This document shows positions 1 through 8,759 of a stretch of 64,000 bases of DNA, one piece after another. The translations under genes were made by a program, and so were the position numbers. The notes under the pieces were generated by a model. The model was not told where the DNA came from and ran no database searches. It saw only the letters and a program-made list of their open reading frames with translations. Each line of letters opens with the position of its first letter. Position 1 is the first letter of the stretch. This DNA comes from Tumebacillus permanentifrigoris. GTDB taxonomy: Bacteria > Bacillota > Bacilli > Tumebacillales > Tumebacillaceae. The stretch covers positions 243,792-307,791 of the forward strand of contig NZ_QGGL01000001.1 of NCBI RefSeq assembly GCF_003148565.1. The letters run 5' to 3'.

Positions 1-1484
1 CATTCGCAGTATCCGCAGGCGCAGCAGCAACTGACAAGGTTGCTCTCAAGGACGAAACCGGCAAAGTCCACACCGTCCAAGGTAAACTCGGCAAAGTTGC
101 AGGCGCAACCGCTGAAGAACGCGCAATCAACGCTCTCGACCTGGTTGGCAAAGACTTCGGCTTCGCAAAAGCTTCCGGCAACTTCAAAGTAAAAGCTTCC
201 CATAACGATGAAAACGGTCTGGCGCACACCAAGCTTGACCAAGTCATCAACGGCATCAAAGTTATGGATCGTCAAATGATCGTGCACGAACTCAAAGGCG
301 ACGTTCAAGGCGTCACCGGCGACTTCGCAGCGCTGACCCCGAACGCTACCAAGGCTGACCTGAACGGCGTTCAAGCGACCGACAAGGCGATCGCTTCCAC
401 CGGCTTCACCGGCCAACTGTCGCGCCCGGCTACCTCGGAACTGACCTACGTTGCTCAAGGCAACAAAGCAGTTCTCGCATACAAAGTAAACGTTGCTTAC
501 AACGATGCTGTTGAACCGGCTAACTGGCAGATCGTTGTTGACGCTGTCAGCGGCAACATCATCTCCTCCATCAACACCATCGACCACGTTGCTGGTACCG
601 GTGTAGGCGTTCTGGGTGACACCAAAACCATCCAAACCACGCTGGTTTCCGGTTCCTACCAACTGAAAGACACCTCCCGCATCGCGGCTGGTATCATCAC
701 CTATGACATGAAAAACGGCACCACCTCCGGCTACAACTACACCGACACCGACAACGTGTGGAACAACACCACTGCACAACGTGCAGGCGTTGACGCTCAC
801 TTCTACGCTGGCGCTGTTTATGACTACTACAAAGGTCTGGGCCGCAACTCCTACAACAATGCAGGCTCTGCGATCTACTCCTACACCCACTACTCTTCCG
901 GTTACAACAACGCATACTGGGATGGCGCTGAAATGGTCTACGGCGATGGCGATGGCGTAACCTTCCGCTCCTTGTCCGGCGGCAAAGACGTTGTAGCACA
1001 CGAATTGACCCACGCAGTCACCGAAACCACTTCGGCTCTCGTGTACTCCAACCAATCCGGCGCTCTGAACGAGTCCTGGTCCGATGCTCAAGCTTCCGTA
1101 GTTGACGGCGACGACTGGCTGATCGGTGAAGACGTCTACACCCCGAACACCGCTGGCGACGCTCTGCGCTCCATGTCCAACCCGGCTGCTTACGGCCAAC
1201 CGGCTACGATGTCCGCATACGTGAACACGACTTCCGACAACGGCGGCGTGCACACCAACTCCGGCATCCCGAACAAAGCGTTCTACAACTTCGCAACCGC
1301 GATCGGTTCCCGCACCATCGCTGGTAAGATCTGGTACACCGCTTCCCGCGACTACATGACCTCTTCCACCAACTTCGCGGGCGCACGCGCTGCGACCCTG
1401 AGCGCTACCGCTGCTCTGTACGGCTCCACCTCCACCTACTACACCGCTCTGAAAACCGCTTGGAGCAACGTCGGCGTTAACTAA
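1..1484 (+). CDS. M4 (thermolysin-like) metalloprotease, copy 1, 5' end cut by window edge
   Basis: This is a secreted zinc endopeptidase of the thermolysin/bacillolysin family. The window begins inside the signal peptide, and the frame aligns codon for codon with copy 2 from its position 1746. The FTP/PepSY-type propeptide region is followed by the catalytic domain with HELTH, the downstream third-ligand motif NESWSD, and the C-terminal DNGGVHTNSGIPNKAFY segment that carries the family's catalytic histidine. Identity with copy 2 is about 97% in DNA by eye, with roughly 40 scattered differences concentrated near the 3' end. Codon use is strongly biased to C-ending codons, suggesting high expression. 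It ends VGVN-stop and a strong terminator follows. The start codon lies outside the window. Confidence 0.95.
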   Translation, partial: FAVSAGAAATDKVALKDETGKVHTVQGKLGKVAGATAEERAINALDLVGKDFGFAKASGNFKVKASHNDENGLAHTKLDQVINGIKVMDRQMIVHELKGDVQGVTGDFAALTPNATKADLNGVQATDKAIASTGFTGQLSRPATSELTYVAQGNKAVLAYKVNVAYNDAVEPANWQIVVDAVSGNIISSINTIDHVAGTGVGVLGDTKTIQTTLVSGSYQLKDTSRIAAGIITYDMKNGTTSGYNYTDTDNVWNNTTAQRAGVDAHFYAGAVYDYYKGLGRNSYNNAGSAIYSYTHYSSGYNNAYWDGAEMVYGDGDGVTFRSLSGGKDVVAHELTHAVTETTSALVYSNQSGALNESWSDAQASVVDGDDWLIGEDVYTPNTAGDALRSMSNPAAYGQPATMSAYVNTTSDNGGVHTNSGIPNKAFYNFATAIGSRTIAGKIWYTASRDYMTSSTNFAGARAATLSATAALYGSTSTYYTALKTAWSNVGVN

Positions 1485-1508
1485 TACCGCCGCAAGCTTC
1501 CAAAAAAA

Positions 1509-1539
1509 GACCCGTGGATCTTCTCACGGGTCTTTTTTT
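1509..1539 (+). terminator. Rho-independent terminator after protease copy 1
   Basis: The stem GACCCGTG / CACGGGTC has an 8-nt loop and is followed by a run of T residues. It separates copy 1 from the promoter of copy 2. Confidence 0.9.
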
Positions 1540-1609
1540 AGTATTTTTTCTAGTGAAACCAAAATTATTAGTAAACATCCGCCACATTAAAAGATTTCTG
1601 AAAAATATG

Positions 1610-1639
1610 TTGACGTAGTATTCAGTCTTATCGTAGTAT
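1610..1639 (+). promoter_or_regulatory. SigA-type promoter of protease copy 2
   Basis: TTGACG (1610-1615) and TAGTAT (1634-1639) are separated by 18 bp. The TTGACG/TTGACA box recurs at the same place upstream of the third and fifth proteases, so these copies appear to be transcribed individually. Confidence 0.7.
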
Positions 1640-1693
1640 CTAGACAAGAGCTGTAAGTAAGCTCAAATACAAGATAAAACGGAGGTCACACAG

Positions 1694-3226
1694 GTGAACA
1701 AAAAACTTATCACCACGTTGGTTATGTCTTCTCTCGTTGCATCCGCATTCGCAGTATCCGCAGGCGCAGCAGCAACTGACAAGGTTGCTCTCAAGGACGA
1801 AACCGGCAAAGTCCACACCGTCCAAGGTAAACTCGGCAAAGTTGCAGGCGCAACCGCTGAAGAGCGCGCAATCAACGCTCTCGACCTGGTTGGCAAAGAC
1901 TTCGGCTTCGCAAAAGCTGCTGGCAACTTCAAAGTAAAAGCTTCCCATAACGATGAAAACGGTCTGGCACACACCAAGCTTGACCAAGTCATCAACGGCA
2001 TCAAAGTTATGGATCATCAAATGATCGTTCACGAACTCAAAGGCGACGTTCAAGGCGTCACCGGCGACTTCGCAGCGCTGACCCCGAACGCTACCAAGGC
2101 TGACCTGAACGGCGTTCAAGCGACCGACAAAGCGATCGCTTCCACCGGCTTCACCGGCCAACTGTCCCGCCCGGCTACCTCGGAACTGACCTACGTTGCT
2201 CAAGGCAACAAAGCAGTTCTCGCATACAAAGTAAACGTTGCTTACAACGATGCTGTTGAACCGGCTAACTGGCAGATCGTTGTTGACGCTGTCAGCGGCA
2301 ACATCATCTCCTCCATCAACACCATCGACCACGTTGCTGGTACCGGTGTAGGCGTTCTGGGTGACACCAAAACCATCCAAACCACGCTGGTTTCCGGTTC
2401 CTACCAACTGAAAGACACCTCCCGCATCCCGGCTGGTATCATCACCTATGACATGAAAAACGGCACCACCTCCGGCTACAACTACACCGACACCGACAAC
2501 GTGTGGAACAACACCACTGCACAACGTGCAGGCGTTGACGCTCACTTCTACGCTGGCGTCGTATACGACTACTACAAAGGTCTGGGCCGCAACTCCTACA
2601 ACAACGCAGGCTCTGCGATCTACTCCTACACCCACTACTCTTCCGGTTACAACAACGCATACTGGGATGGCGCTGAAATGGTTTACGGCGATGGCGATGG
2701 CGTAACCTTCCGCTCCCTGTCCGGCGGCAAAGACGTTGTAGCACACGAATTGACCCACGCAGTCACCGAAACCACTTCGGCTCTCGTGTACTCCAACCAA
2801 TCCGGCGCTCTGAACGAGTCCTGGTCCGATGCTCAAGCTTCCGTAGTTGACAGCGACGACTGGCTGATCGGTGAAGACGTCTACACCCCGAACACCGCTG
2901 GCGACGCTCTTCGCTCCATGTCCAACCCGGCTGCTTACGGCCAACCGGCTACGATGTCCGCTTACGTGAACACGACTTCCGACAACGGCGGCGTACACAC
3001 CAACTCCGGCATCCCGAACAAAGCTTTCTACAACTTCGCAACCGCGATCGGTTCCCGCACCATCGCTGGTAAGGTCTGGTACACCGCTTCCCGCGACTAC
3101 ATGACCTCTTCCACCAACTTCGCAGGCGCACGCGCTGCTACCCTGTCTGCAGTAGCTGCTCTGTACGGCTCTACCTCTTCCTACTACACCGCTCTGCAAA
3201 CCGCTTGGAGCAACGTAGGTATCTAA
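1694..3226 (+). CDS. M4 (thermolysin-like) metalloprotease, copy 2
   Basis: This is a complete 510-residue preproprotease. It starts at GTG 1694, eight bases after GGAGGT. Residues 1-27 form a Sec signal peptide (MNKK, hydrophobic core, AGAAA), then an FTP/PepSY propeptide to about residue 195, then the M4 catalytic domain. Zinc ligands are H351 and H355 in HELTH and E375 in NESWSD, and the C-terminal domain holds DNGGVHTNSG. All catalytic residues are present, so the enzyme should be active outside the cell after self-processing. It has its own promoter and a UUCG-loop terminator. The near identity with copy 1 shows recent tandem duplication or gene conversion. Confidence 0.97.
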   Translation: MNKKLITTLVMSSLVASAFAVSAGAAATDKVALKDETGKVHTVQGKLGKVAGATAEERAINALDLVGKDFGFAKAAGNFKVKASHNDENGLAHTKLDQVINGIKVMDHQMIVHELKGDVQGVTGDFAALTPNATKADLNGVQATDKAIASTGFTGQLSRPATSELTYVAQGNKAVLAYKVNVAYNDAVEPANWQIVVDAVSGNIISSINTIDHVAGTGVGVLGDTKTIQTTLVSGSYQLKDTSRIPAGIITYDMKNGTTSGYNYTDTDNVWNNTTAQRAGVDAHFYAGVVYDYYKGLGRNSYNNAGSAIYSYTHYSSGYNNAYWDGAEMVYGDGDGVTFRSLSGGKDVVAHELTHAVTETTSALVYSNQSGALNESWSDAQASVVDSDDWLIGEDVYTPNTAGDALRSMSNPAAYGQPATMSAYVNTTSDNGGVHTNSGIPNKAFYNFATAIGSRTIAGKVWYTASRDYMTSSTNFAGARAATLSAVAALYGSTSSYYTALQTAWSNVGI

Positions 3227-3235
3227 TCTTTCACG

Positions 3236-3268
3236 GAAAAAGCCATGACTTCGGTCATGGCTTTTTTT
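3236..3268 (+). terminator. Terminator after protease copy 2
   Basis: The stem AGCCATGAC / GTCATGGCT carries a TTCG tetraloop and is followed by seven T residues. Confidence 0.92.
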
Positions 3269-3331
3269 CTTGCAAGTTGCACCTCCCCAACATAAAAATA
3301 CGAAACTACTAAATAAATAACCATAACACTG

Positions 3332-3361
3332 TTGACATTATATTCACAATTAAGCTACTAT
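3332..3361 (+). promoter_or_regulatory. SigA-type promoter of protease copy 3
   Basis: TTGACA (3332-3337) and TACTAT (3356-3361) have 18-bp spacing in an A+T-rich stretch. Confidence 0.75.
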
Positions 3362-3419
3362 AAATGCATAGACATAGAACATTACTAACCACTACAAAAT
3401 AATGGGAGGTAATTCAAGT

Positions 3420-4955
3420 ATGAACAAGAAACTCGTCACTACTTTGGTCATGTCGTCGTTGGTCGCATCCGCTTTCGCAATGAGCGCAGGTGCTGCTCCG
3501 GCTGACAAGCAAGTCCTGAAAAGCGAAACAGGCAGCGTACACAACGTTGTCGGCACCATCGGCAAAGTGACCGGTGCAACTGCTGAAGCGCGCGCACTGA
3601 ACGCACTTGAAAAAGTAAAAACTGACTTTGGTTTCGATAAAGCAGCTGGTAGCTTCAAAGCGAAGGAAAGCCACGCTGACGAAAACGGCCTTGCTCACAC
3701 CAAGATGATCAACATCATCAACGGTATCGAGGTGTTCGGCCAGCAAATGATCGTTCACGAGAAAAGTGGAGATGTCTCCGGCGTCACCGGTTCCTTCAAA
3801 AAACTCACCCCGACCGCAAAATCCGCGACGATCGACTCCGTTACGGCCGTTTCCAACGCGATTGCAGCAACTGGCGCTGCGGGTGAGTTCACCGAAATTC
3901 CGAACGCAACCCTGATGTACTACCCGGTAGGCGACCAAGCGGTGCTGACCTACAAAGTCTCCTACTCCGCACTGGGTGACACCCCGGCTCGCGCTGACGT
4001 ATTCGTGAACGCGACCGATGGCTCGATCGTGAAAGTGATCGACAAAATCGAACATGTAGTCGGTACGGGTACTGGCGTCCTCGGCGACACCAAGTCGATC
4101 AACACCACCCTGCGCTCCGGCGCGTACTACTTGGAAGATACAACGAAGCCGATGACAGGCATCGTTCGCACCCGCGACATGAAAAACCGCGCTTCCTTGA
4201 TCTATGACATGACCGACACCGACAACGTCTGGAACACCACCTACCAACGTGCAGGCGTTGACGCGCAATTCTACGCGGGACAAGTCTATGACTGGTACAA
4301 AAACAATGTCGGTCGTAACTCCATCGACAACAACGGCATGAGCCTCGAGTCGCTGGTTCACTACAACAAAAACTACAACAACGCCTTCTGGAACGGCACC
4401 TACATGGTATACGGCGATGGCGACGGCGTCACTTTCCGTGCCTTCTCCGGCGCAATTGACGTAATCGGTCACGAATTGACCCACGGTGTCACCGAGAAAA
4501 CCTCCGGTCTCATCTACCAAGACCAATCCGGCGCACTGAACGAATCTTGGTCTGACGCGATGGGCGCTGTCATCGAAGGCCGCAACTGGCTGATGGGCGA
4601 AGACCTCTGCATCCCGGGCGGCGGCTACACCGCATTCCGCTCGATGGAAGACCCGACGATCTACGGCGATCCGGCGAACATGAGCCAATATGTTGTGACC
4701 ACCTCCGACAACGGCGGCGTACACACCAACTCCGGCATCCCGAACAAAGCCTTCTACAACTTCGCAACCGCAATTGGCTCCCGCACCATCGCCGGTAAAG
4801 TCTGGTACACCGCAGACCGTGACTACATGGTCTCCAACACCAACTTCTCCGGTGCACGCGCTGCGACCCTGTCCGCAGTCGGCGCACTCTACGGCACCAC
4901 CTCTTCCTACTACACCGCTCTGCAAGCCGCTTGGAGCAACGTAGGCGTGAATTAA
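3420..4955 (+). CDS. M4 (thermolysin-like) metalloprotease, copy 3
   Basis: This is a 511-residue secreted preproprotease, clearly paralogous to copies 1, 2 and 5 but well diverged from them. I chose ATG 3420, nine bases after GGGAGGT. An in-frame ATG at 3402 overlaps the ribosome binding site and is unlikely. The signal peptide (MNKKLVTTL...AGAAPA) and propeptide precede HELTH at residues 351-355 and E375 of NESWSD. DNGGVHTNSGIPNKAFY is conserved. The calcium-site region reads YGDGDGVTF as in the other copies. Two hairpins follow the stop, but neither has a strong T run, so some read-through into the next protease gene is possible. Confidence 0.97.
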   Translation: MNKKLVTTLVMSSLVASAFAMSAGAAPADKQVLKSETGSVHNVVGTIGKVTGATAEARALNALEKVKTDFGFDKAAGSFKAKESHADENGLAHTKMINIINGIEVFGQQMIVHEKSGDVSGVTGSFKKLTPTAKSATIDSVTAVSNAIAATGAAGEFTEIPNATLMYYPVGDQAVLTYKVSYSALGDTPARADVFVNATDGSIVKVIDKIEHVVGTGTGVLGDTKSINTTLRSGAYYLEDTTKPMTGIVRTRDMKNRASLIYDMTDTDNVWNTTYQRAGVDAQFYAGQVYDWYKNNVGRNSIDNNGMSLESLVHYNKNYNNAFWNGTYMVYGDGDGVTFRAFSGAIDVIGHELTHGVTEKTSGLIYQDQSGALNESWSDAMGAVIEGRNWLMGEDLCIPGGGYTAFRSMEDPTIYGDPANMSQYVVTTSDNGGVHTNSGIPNKAFYNFATAIGSRTIAGKVWYTADRDYMVSNTNFSGARAATLSAVGALYGTTSSYYTALQAAWSNVGVN

Positions 4956-4980
4956 TCTGGAGATTTTCCAGATGTATCCA

Positions 4981-5015
4981 ACCCTCGCGACATGGTCGTG
5001 AGGGTTTCTTCCTTT
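4981..5015 (+). terminator. Weak terminator or attenuator between proteases 3 and 4
   Basis: An 11-bp stem (ACCCTCGCGAC / GTCGTGAGGGT, one G-U pair, 3-nt loop) is followed only by an interrupted T tract (TTCTTCCTTT). A shorter hairpin, ATCTGG / CCAGAT, lies just upstream at 4955-4973. No TTGACA-like promoter is visible before the next gene at 5032. Confidence 0.6.
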
Positions 5016-5031
5016 AGGAGGTTTTCTACAG

Positions 5032-6546
5032 ATGAAGAGATTTCGATGGACGACACTCCTGCTCAGTATGAGTTTGTTACTACCTTCCGCCCCCGAAATT
5101 GCGCAGGCCGACGCCAACCTCCACATCTACCGCAACGAATCTGGCCAGATTCACACCATCACCGGCTACCTTGGACGCTTTCAGGGAGATAGCGAATCAG
5201 CGCGGGCCCTCCATGCCTTACAGCTGGTGCAGGACACCTATCGATTCACAGACCCCAACCGGCAATTCTCCTATGAGAACAGTCATCTCGACGAGTATGG
5301 ACTTCGGCACCAACGCCTCCACCAACGCCTGAACAACATCCCAATTTTTGGCCGCGACGTCCTCCTGCATGAGATGGACGATGCCTTGGTCGGGGTCTCT
5401 GGATTCTGCGAACCCCTGACCCCCAACTCCGACATGCCGACCGTGAAAGCGGAGGAAGCCATCGACGCTGCCCAAGAAGCGGTACAAAACCCTACCCCAT
5501 CTGAAGACCTCAGCGCCGACCTCGTCTATTACCCAACTGGAGATCAAGCGAATCTCGCCTATCTCGTGCGCGTAAACTGGCTCGGCGATGAACCTGGTCG
5601 CTGGACCGTGTTGGTCGACGCGTTGGATGGCTCGATCCTTGCCAAAATCAACAACATCGAAACCAGTGACAAGTCTGTGCAGACCACGATGCGCAGCGGC
5701 ATTTACTATTTAATAGATGAAAGCCGCCCGATGTTCGAGCAATTCGGATCGTCGATCCGCACCTACACATTCCAAATTGGCACTCAATCGCAAGCCCAAC
5801 TGACAGATCTCGACAACATCTGGGACAGCCCCGAGCAAAGCGCAGCCGTCGACGCACACCTCCATGCCGGTCGCATCTATGATTACTACCTCCAACACTT
5901 CAAGCGCAACTCCTTCGATGGCCTCGGCAGTCCGATGCGCAGCGCGGTACAGTTCGGCCACAACTACGCGAACGCTTTCTGGGACGGAGCGCAAGTCATC
6001 TATGGCGACGGAGATGACCAGATCCCCACTCCTTTGTCGGCCGCCCTCGACATCTGTGCCCATGAATGGACGCACGCGGTGATCGACACTTCGGCTGGCC
6101 TGCTCTACACAGGACAGTCTGGTGCGCTCGCCGAATCATTTGCCGACGCGCTCGCCAGTGTGATCGAAGGCCGTGATTGGACCCTTGGCGAAGACCTGTT
6201 CCCCGTAGGAAGCAAGCAGACGGCGCTGCGCTCGTTGGCGGAACCCGCCGCGTATGGTCAACCGGAGCACATGCGCGACTACCGCACCGTGGAGGAGGAC
6301 AACGGCGGCGTTCATCTGAACGCTGGCATCCCCAACCGAGCGTTCTACAACTTTGCGACCCGGATTCACTCGCGCGAACAGGCGGGACAAGTCTGGTACC
6401 TCGCCCTTCGGGACTACCTCACGCCAGACGCCGATTTTTCGGCCGCACGAGCTGCTACCGAACAAGCCTGCGCCGTCCTCTACGGCCCTAACTCGCAGAT
6501 CGCGCACGACCTCGCCACTGCATGGTTATCAGTTGGTGTCGAATAA
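5032..6546 (+). CDS. M4 (thermolysin-like) metalloprotease, copy 4, divergent
   Basis: This is a 504-residue secreted M4 protease and the most divergent member of the array. ATG 5032 follows TAGGAGG. The signal peptide is MKRFRWTTLLLSMSLLLPSA... and ends near AQA. The zinc motif is HEWTH (344-348) rather than HELTH or HEITH, the third ligand is E368 in an ALAESFAD context (NESWSD elsewhere), and DNGGVHLNAGIPNRAFY is retained. Catalytic residues therefore look intact although flanking positions differ. Codon choice is less biased than in the sister genes. The only sequence between it and gene 3 is 76 bases holding two hairpins, so it probably depends on read-through from the gene 3 promoter. 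Confidence 0.95.
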   Translation: MKRFRWTTLLLSMSLLLPSAPEIAQADANLHIYRNESGQIHTITGYLGRFQGDSESARALHALQLVQDTYRFTDPNRQFSYENSHLDEYGLRHQRLHQRLNNIPIFGRDVLLHEMDDALVGVSGFCEPLTPNSDMPTVKAEEAIDAAQEAVQNPTPSEDLSADLVYYPTGDQANLAYLVRVNWLGDEPGRWTVLVDALDGSILAKINNIETSDKSVQTTMRSGIYYLIDESRPMFEQFGSSIRTYTFQIGTQSQAQLTDLDNIWDSPEQSAAVDAHLHAGRIYDYYLQHFKRNSFDGLGSPMRSAVQFGHNYANAFWDGAQVIYGDGDDQIPTPLSAALDICAHEWTHAVIDTSAGLLYTGQSGALAESFADALASVIEGRDWTLGEDLFPVGSKQTALRSLAEPAAYGQPEHMRDYRTVEEDNGGVHLNAGIPNRAFYNFATRIHSREQAGQVWYLALRDYLTPDADFSAARAATEQACAVLYGPNSQIAHDLATAWLSVGVE

Positions 6547-6586
6547 AAATAAGAAAACCCACTGTTGAAAATTTTCTAAAATATTG

Positions 6587-6615
6587 TTGACGAACGTTCA
6601 CACTTCCCGTACAAT
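6587..6615 (+). promoter_or_regulatory. SigA-type promoter of protease copy 5
   Basis: TTGACG (6587-6592) and TACAAT (6610-6615) have 17-bp spacing. The upstream context (AAAATATTG) resembles that of the copy 2 promoter (AAAAATATG). Confidence 0.75.
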
Positions 6616-6672
6616 TCAAAATAGAACGAACAACAATCATAAAAAAATTACAAAAAATAGGGAGGCATTTAC

Positions 6673-8247
6673 ATGAACAAAAAGCTCATCACCACCTTGG
6701 TCCTGACATCCTTGGTTGGCTCTGCATTCGCAATGTCTGCAGGCGCTGCTAACGACAAGCAAGTTTTGAAGGACGAAAAAGGCGCGATCCACAACGTCGT
6801 CGGCAAGCTCGGTAAAGTATCGGGCGCTACCGCTGAAGACCGCGCGTTTAACGCTCTCGATAAAGTAAGCAAAGACTTCGGCTTTGACACCGCTCGCGGT
6901 AACTTCAAATCCAAAGAATCTCATAAAGATGCAAACGGCATCGCACACACCAAAGTTGACCGCGTCATCGACGGCCTGCGCGTCTTCGGCCAACAAATGA
7001 TCGTCCACGAAGCAAACGGCGACGTTCAAGGCGTCACCGGCGACTTCAAAAAGCTCACCCCGAGCGCGAAAAAAGCGGAATTGACCTCCGCACAAGCGAT
7101 CGAAACGGCAGTCGCTTCCACCGGTTACACCGGCGAGCTGACCGAACCGGCTACCTCGGAACTGCTGTTCTATCCGAACGGCGACAAAGCGGTACTCTCC
7201 TACCTGGTTGAAGTTACCTTCATGGGGGACAACCCGGGTCGCTACCAGATCGCAGTCGATGCAACCAACGGTTCCATCATCGATTCGATCAACCGCATCG
7301 AATTCGGAAAACCGGGCGGCAACACCGCTCCGACCGGCACCAACGCAGTCGGTACCGGTACAGGCGTACTGGGCGACACCAAGTCCCTGAACACCATCAA
7401 ATCCTCCACCGGCTCCTACTACCTGGTTGACCAAACCAAGTACATGAACGCAACCGGCGGCAAAATCTACACCAAAACCTACGCGAACGGCACCAATGCT
7501 CAAACGGACATCGCGGATGCTGACAACGTATGGACCGATAAAGCAGCTGTAGACGCGCACTTCTACGCAGGCAAAGTCTATGACTACTACCTCGCAAACT
7601 TCAACCGCAACTCGTTCGACAACGCGGGTGCAACCATGCTGTCCGGCGTTCACTACAGCCGCAGCTACAACAACGCGTTCTGGAACGGCACGCAGATGAC
7701 CTACGGCGATGGCGACGGCGTGACCTTCATCCCGCTCTCCGGCGACCTCGATGTCGATGCACACGAGATCACCCACGCGGTGACCGAGCGCACCTCCAAC
7801 CTGACCTACTCCGGCCAATCTGGCGCACTGAACGAGTCCTGGTCTGATGCACAAGGCGTTTCCGTCGAAGGCGACAACTGGCTCGTCGGCGACGACATCT
7901 ACACCCCGAACACCCCGGGCGATGGCCTGCGCTCGATGTCCAGCCCGTCCATCTACGGCGATCCGGAAAACATGTCCCAATACGTGAACACCACCTCCGA
8001 CAACGGCGGCGTCCACACCAACTCCGGCATCCCGAACAAAGCCTTCTACAACTTCGCAACCGCGATCGGTTCCCGTACCATCGCATCCAAGGTCTGGTAC
8101 ACCGCTTCCCGTGACTACATGACCGCTTCCACCAACTTCTCCGGCGCACGTGCGGCGACCCTGCAAGCAGTTGGCGCTCTCTACGGCACCACCTCTTCCT
8201 ACTACACCGCTCTGCAAACCGCTTGGAGCAACGTTGGCGTAAACTAA
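6673..8247 (+). CDS. M4 (thermolysin-like) metalloprotease, copy 5
   Basis: This is a 524-residue secreted preproprotease starting at ATG 6673 after GGGAGG. Residues 1-26 form the signal peptide (MNKKLITTLVLTSL...AGAA), followed by an FTP/PepSY propeptide and the catalytic domain. It has HEITH at 364-368, E388 in NESWSD, and DNGGVHTNSGIPNKAFY. It is about 13 residues longer than copies 2 and 3 because of a Gly/Thr/Asn-rich insert (FGKPGGNTAPTGTNAVGTG) at the propeptide-mature junction and a small insertion after it. It has its own promoter and terminator, and codon bias suggests strong expression. It closes the array. Confidence 0.97.
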   Translation: MNKKLITTLVLTSLVGSAFAMSAGAANDKQVLKDEKGAIHNVVGKLGKVSGATAEDRAFNALDKVSKDFGFDTARGNFKSKESHKDANGIAHTKVDRVIDGLRVFGQQMIVHEANGDVQGVTGDFKKLTPSAKKAELTSAQAIETAVASTGYTGELTEPATSELLFYPNGDKAVLSYLVEVTFMGDNPGRYQIAVDATNGSIIDSINRIEFGKPGGNTAPTGTNAVGTGTGVLGDTKSLNTIKSSTGSYYLVDQTKYMNATGGKIYTKTYANGTNAQTDIADADNVWTDKAAVDAHFYAGKVYDYYLANFNRNSFDNAGATMLSGVHYSRSYNNAFWNGTQMTYGDGDGVTFIPLSGDLDVDAHEITHAVTERTSNLTYSGQSGALNESWSDAQGVSVEGDNWLVGDDIYTPNTPGDGLRSMSSPSIYGDPENMSQYVNTTSDNGGVHTNSGIPNKAFYNFATAIGSRTIASKVWYTASRDYMTASTNFSGARAATLQAVGALYGTTSSYYTALQTAWSNVGVN

Positions 8248-8265
8248 TCGCCACTCCTTGTGAAC

Positions 8266-8302
8266 AAAAGACCTCACCGCTCTTGTAGCGATGAGGTCTT
8301 TT
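8266..8302 (+). terminator. Terminator after protease copy 5
   Basis: AAAAGACCTCA pairs with TGAGGTCTTTT around a short loop. The arms are A/T flanked and could work in both directions. Confidence 0.85.
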
Positions 8303-8759
8303 GATACTATTCATTTTTATACTCAAGTATCAAAAGAGGTCCTCATTAACTACCGAGGTTTTCACCCTATATTATTCATATATATTAGTAAAACAGGGTC
8401 ATTCCTCGATGAACTAAAAAATACTGGCTACTTGATATTGTTCGCCTCAGCGACACTGACCATTGCACCACGGGCTACATCGGCGCACTAAACCACCCCG
8501 TAGAGGCGGAACTTGAAAATAGACACAACCGGTGATCAAGCGGAGCACTCTTATCTCACTTCAACGTTTCATATCTGAGAGCGATTCAGAAGCGGCGAAC
8601 TGCTCGTCAAGCGTAACTTTATCCCAAATGCGCTTATTCCTGAGGAATAAGCGCATTTTACTTGCCAGATAGAATTGAATTGCGCAAAATGGAGGAGAAT
8701 ATACTAACTGTATTGGTAAAAATGTAGGATAAACAAACTAACTATTAGGGAGATCAAAG
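8303..8759. other. Gene-poor A+T-rich spacer between protease array and defence pair
   Basis: No convincing gene is seen on either strand. On the minus strand a short frame ending near 8448 (MVSVAEANNIK-stop) could be the eroded 3' end of a lost gene, but it has no support. The stretch holds a perfect hairpin at 8626-8658 and, at its end, possible promoter elements (TTGAAT 8675-8680, TATACT 8700-8705, 19-bp spacing) plus GGGAGAT before the ATPase gene. Base composition shifts to A+T here and stays so through 10668, suggesting acquired DNA. Confidence 0.5.
8626..8658. terminator. Perfect 15-bp inverted repeat, probable bidirectional terminator
   Basis: AAATGCGCTTATTCC, a TGA loop, then the exact complement GGAATAAGCGCATTT. 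A/T runs at both ends fit a bidirectional terminator. Since no gene ends nearby, it may be left over from a deleted gene or mark the cassette border. Confidence 0.6.

Noticed and set aside
1640-3199. Long open frames on the minus strand across the proteases (also 3414-5126 and 6637-8277)
   Set aside because: They mirror strongly C-ending codon use of the real genes, which removes stop codons on the reverse strand. Their compositions are unnatural, they match each other only because the sense genes are paralogous, and each sense gene has a signal peptide and catalytic motifs.
8291-8491. Plus-strand frame of 66 codons after the last protease
   Set aside because: It begins inside a terminator arm, has no ribosome binding site and no recognisable features.
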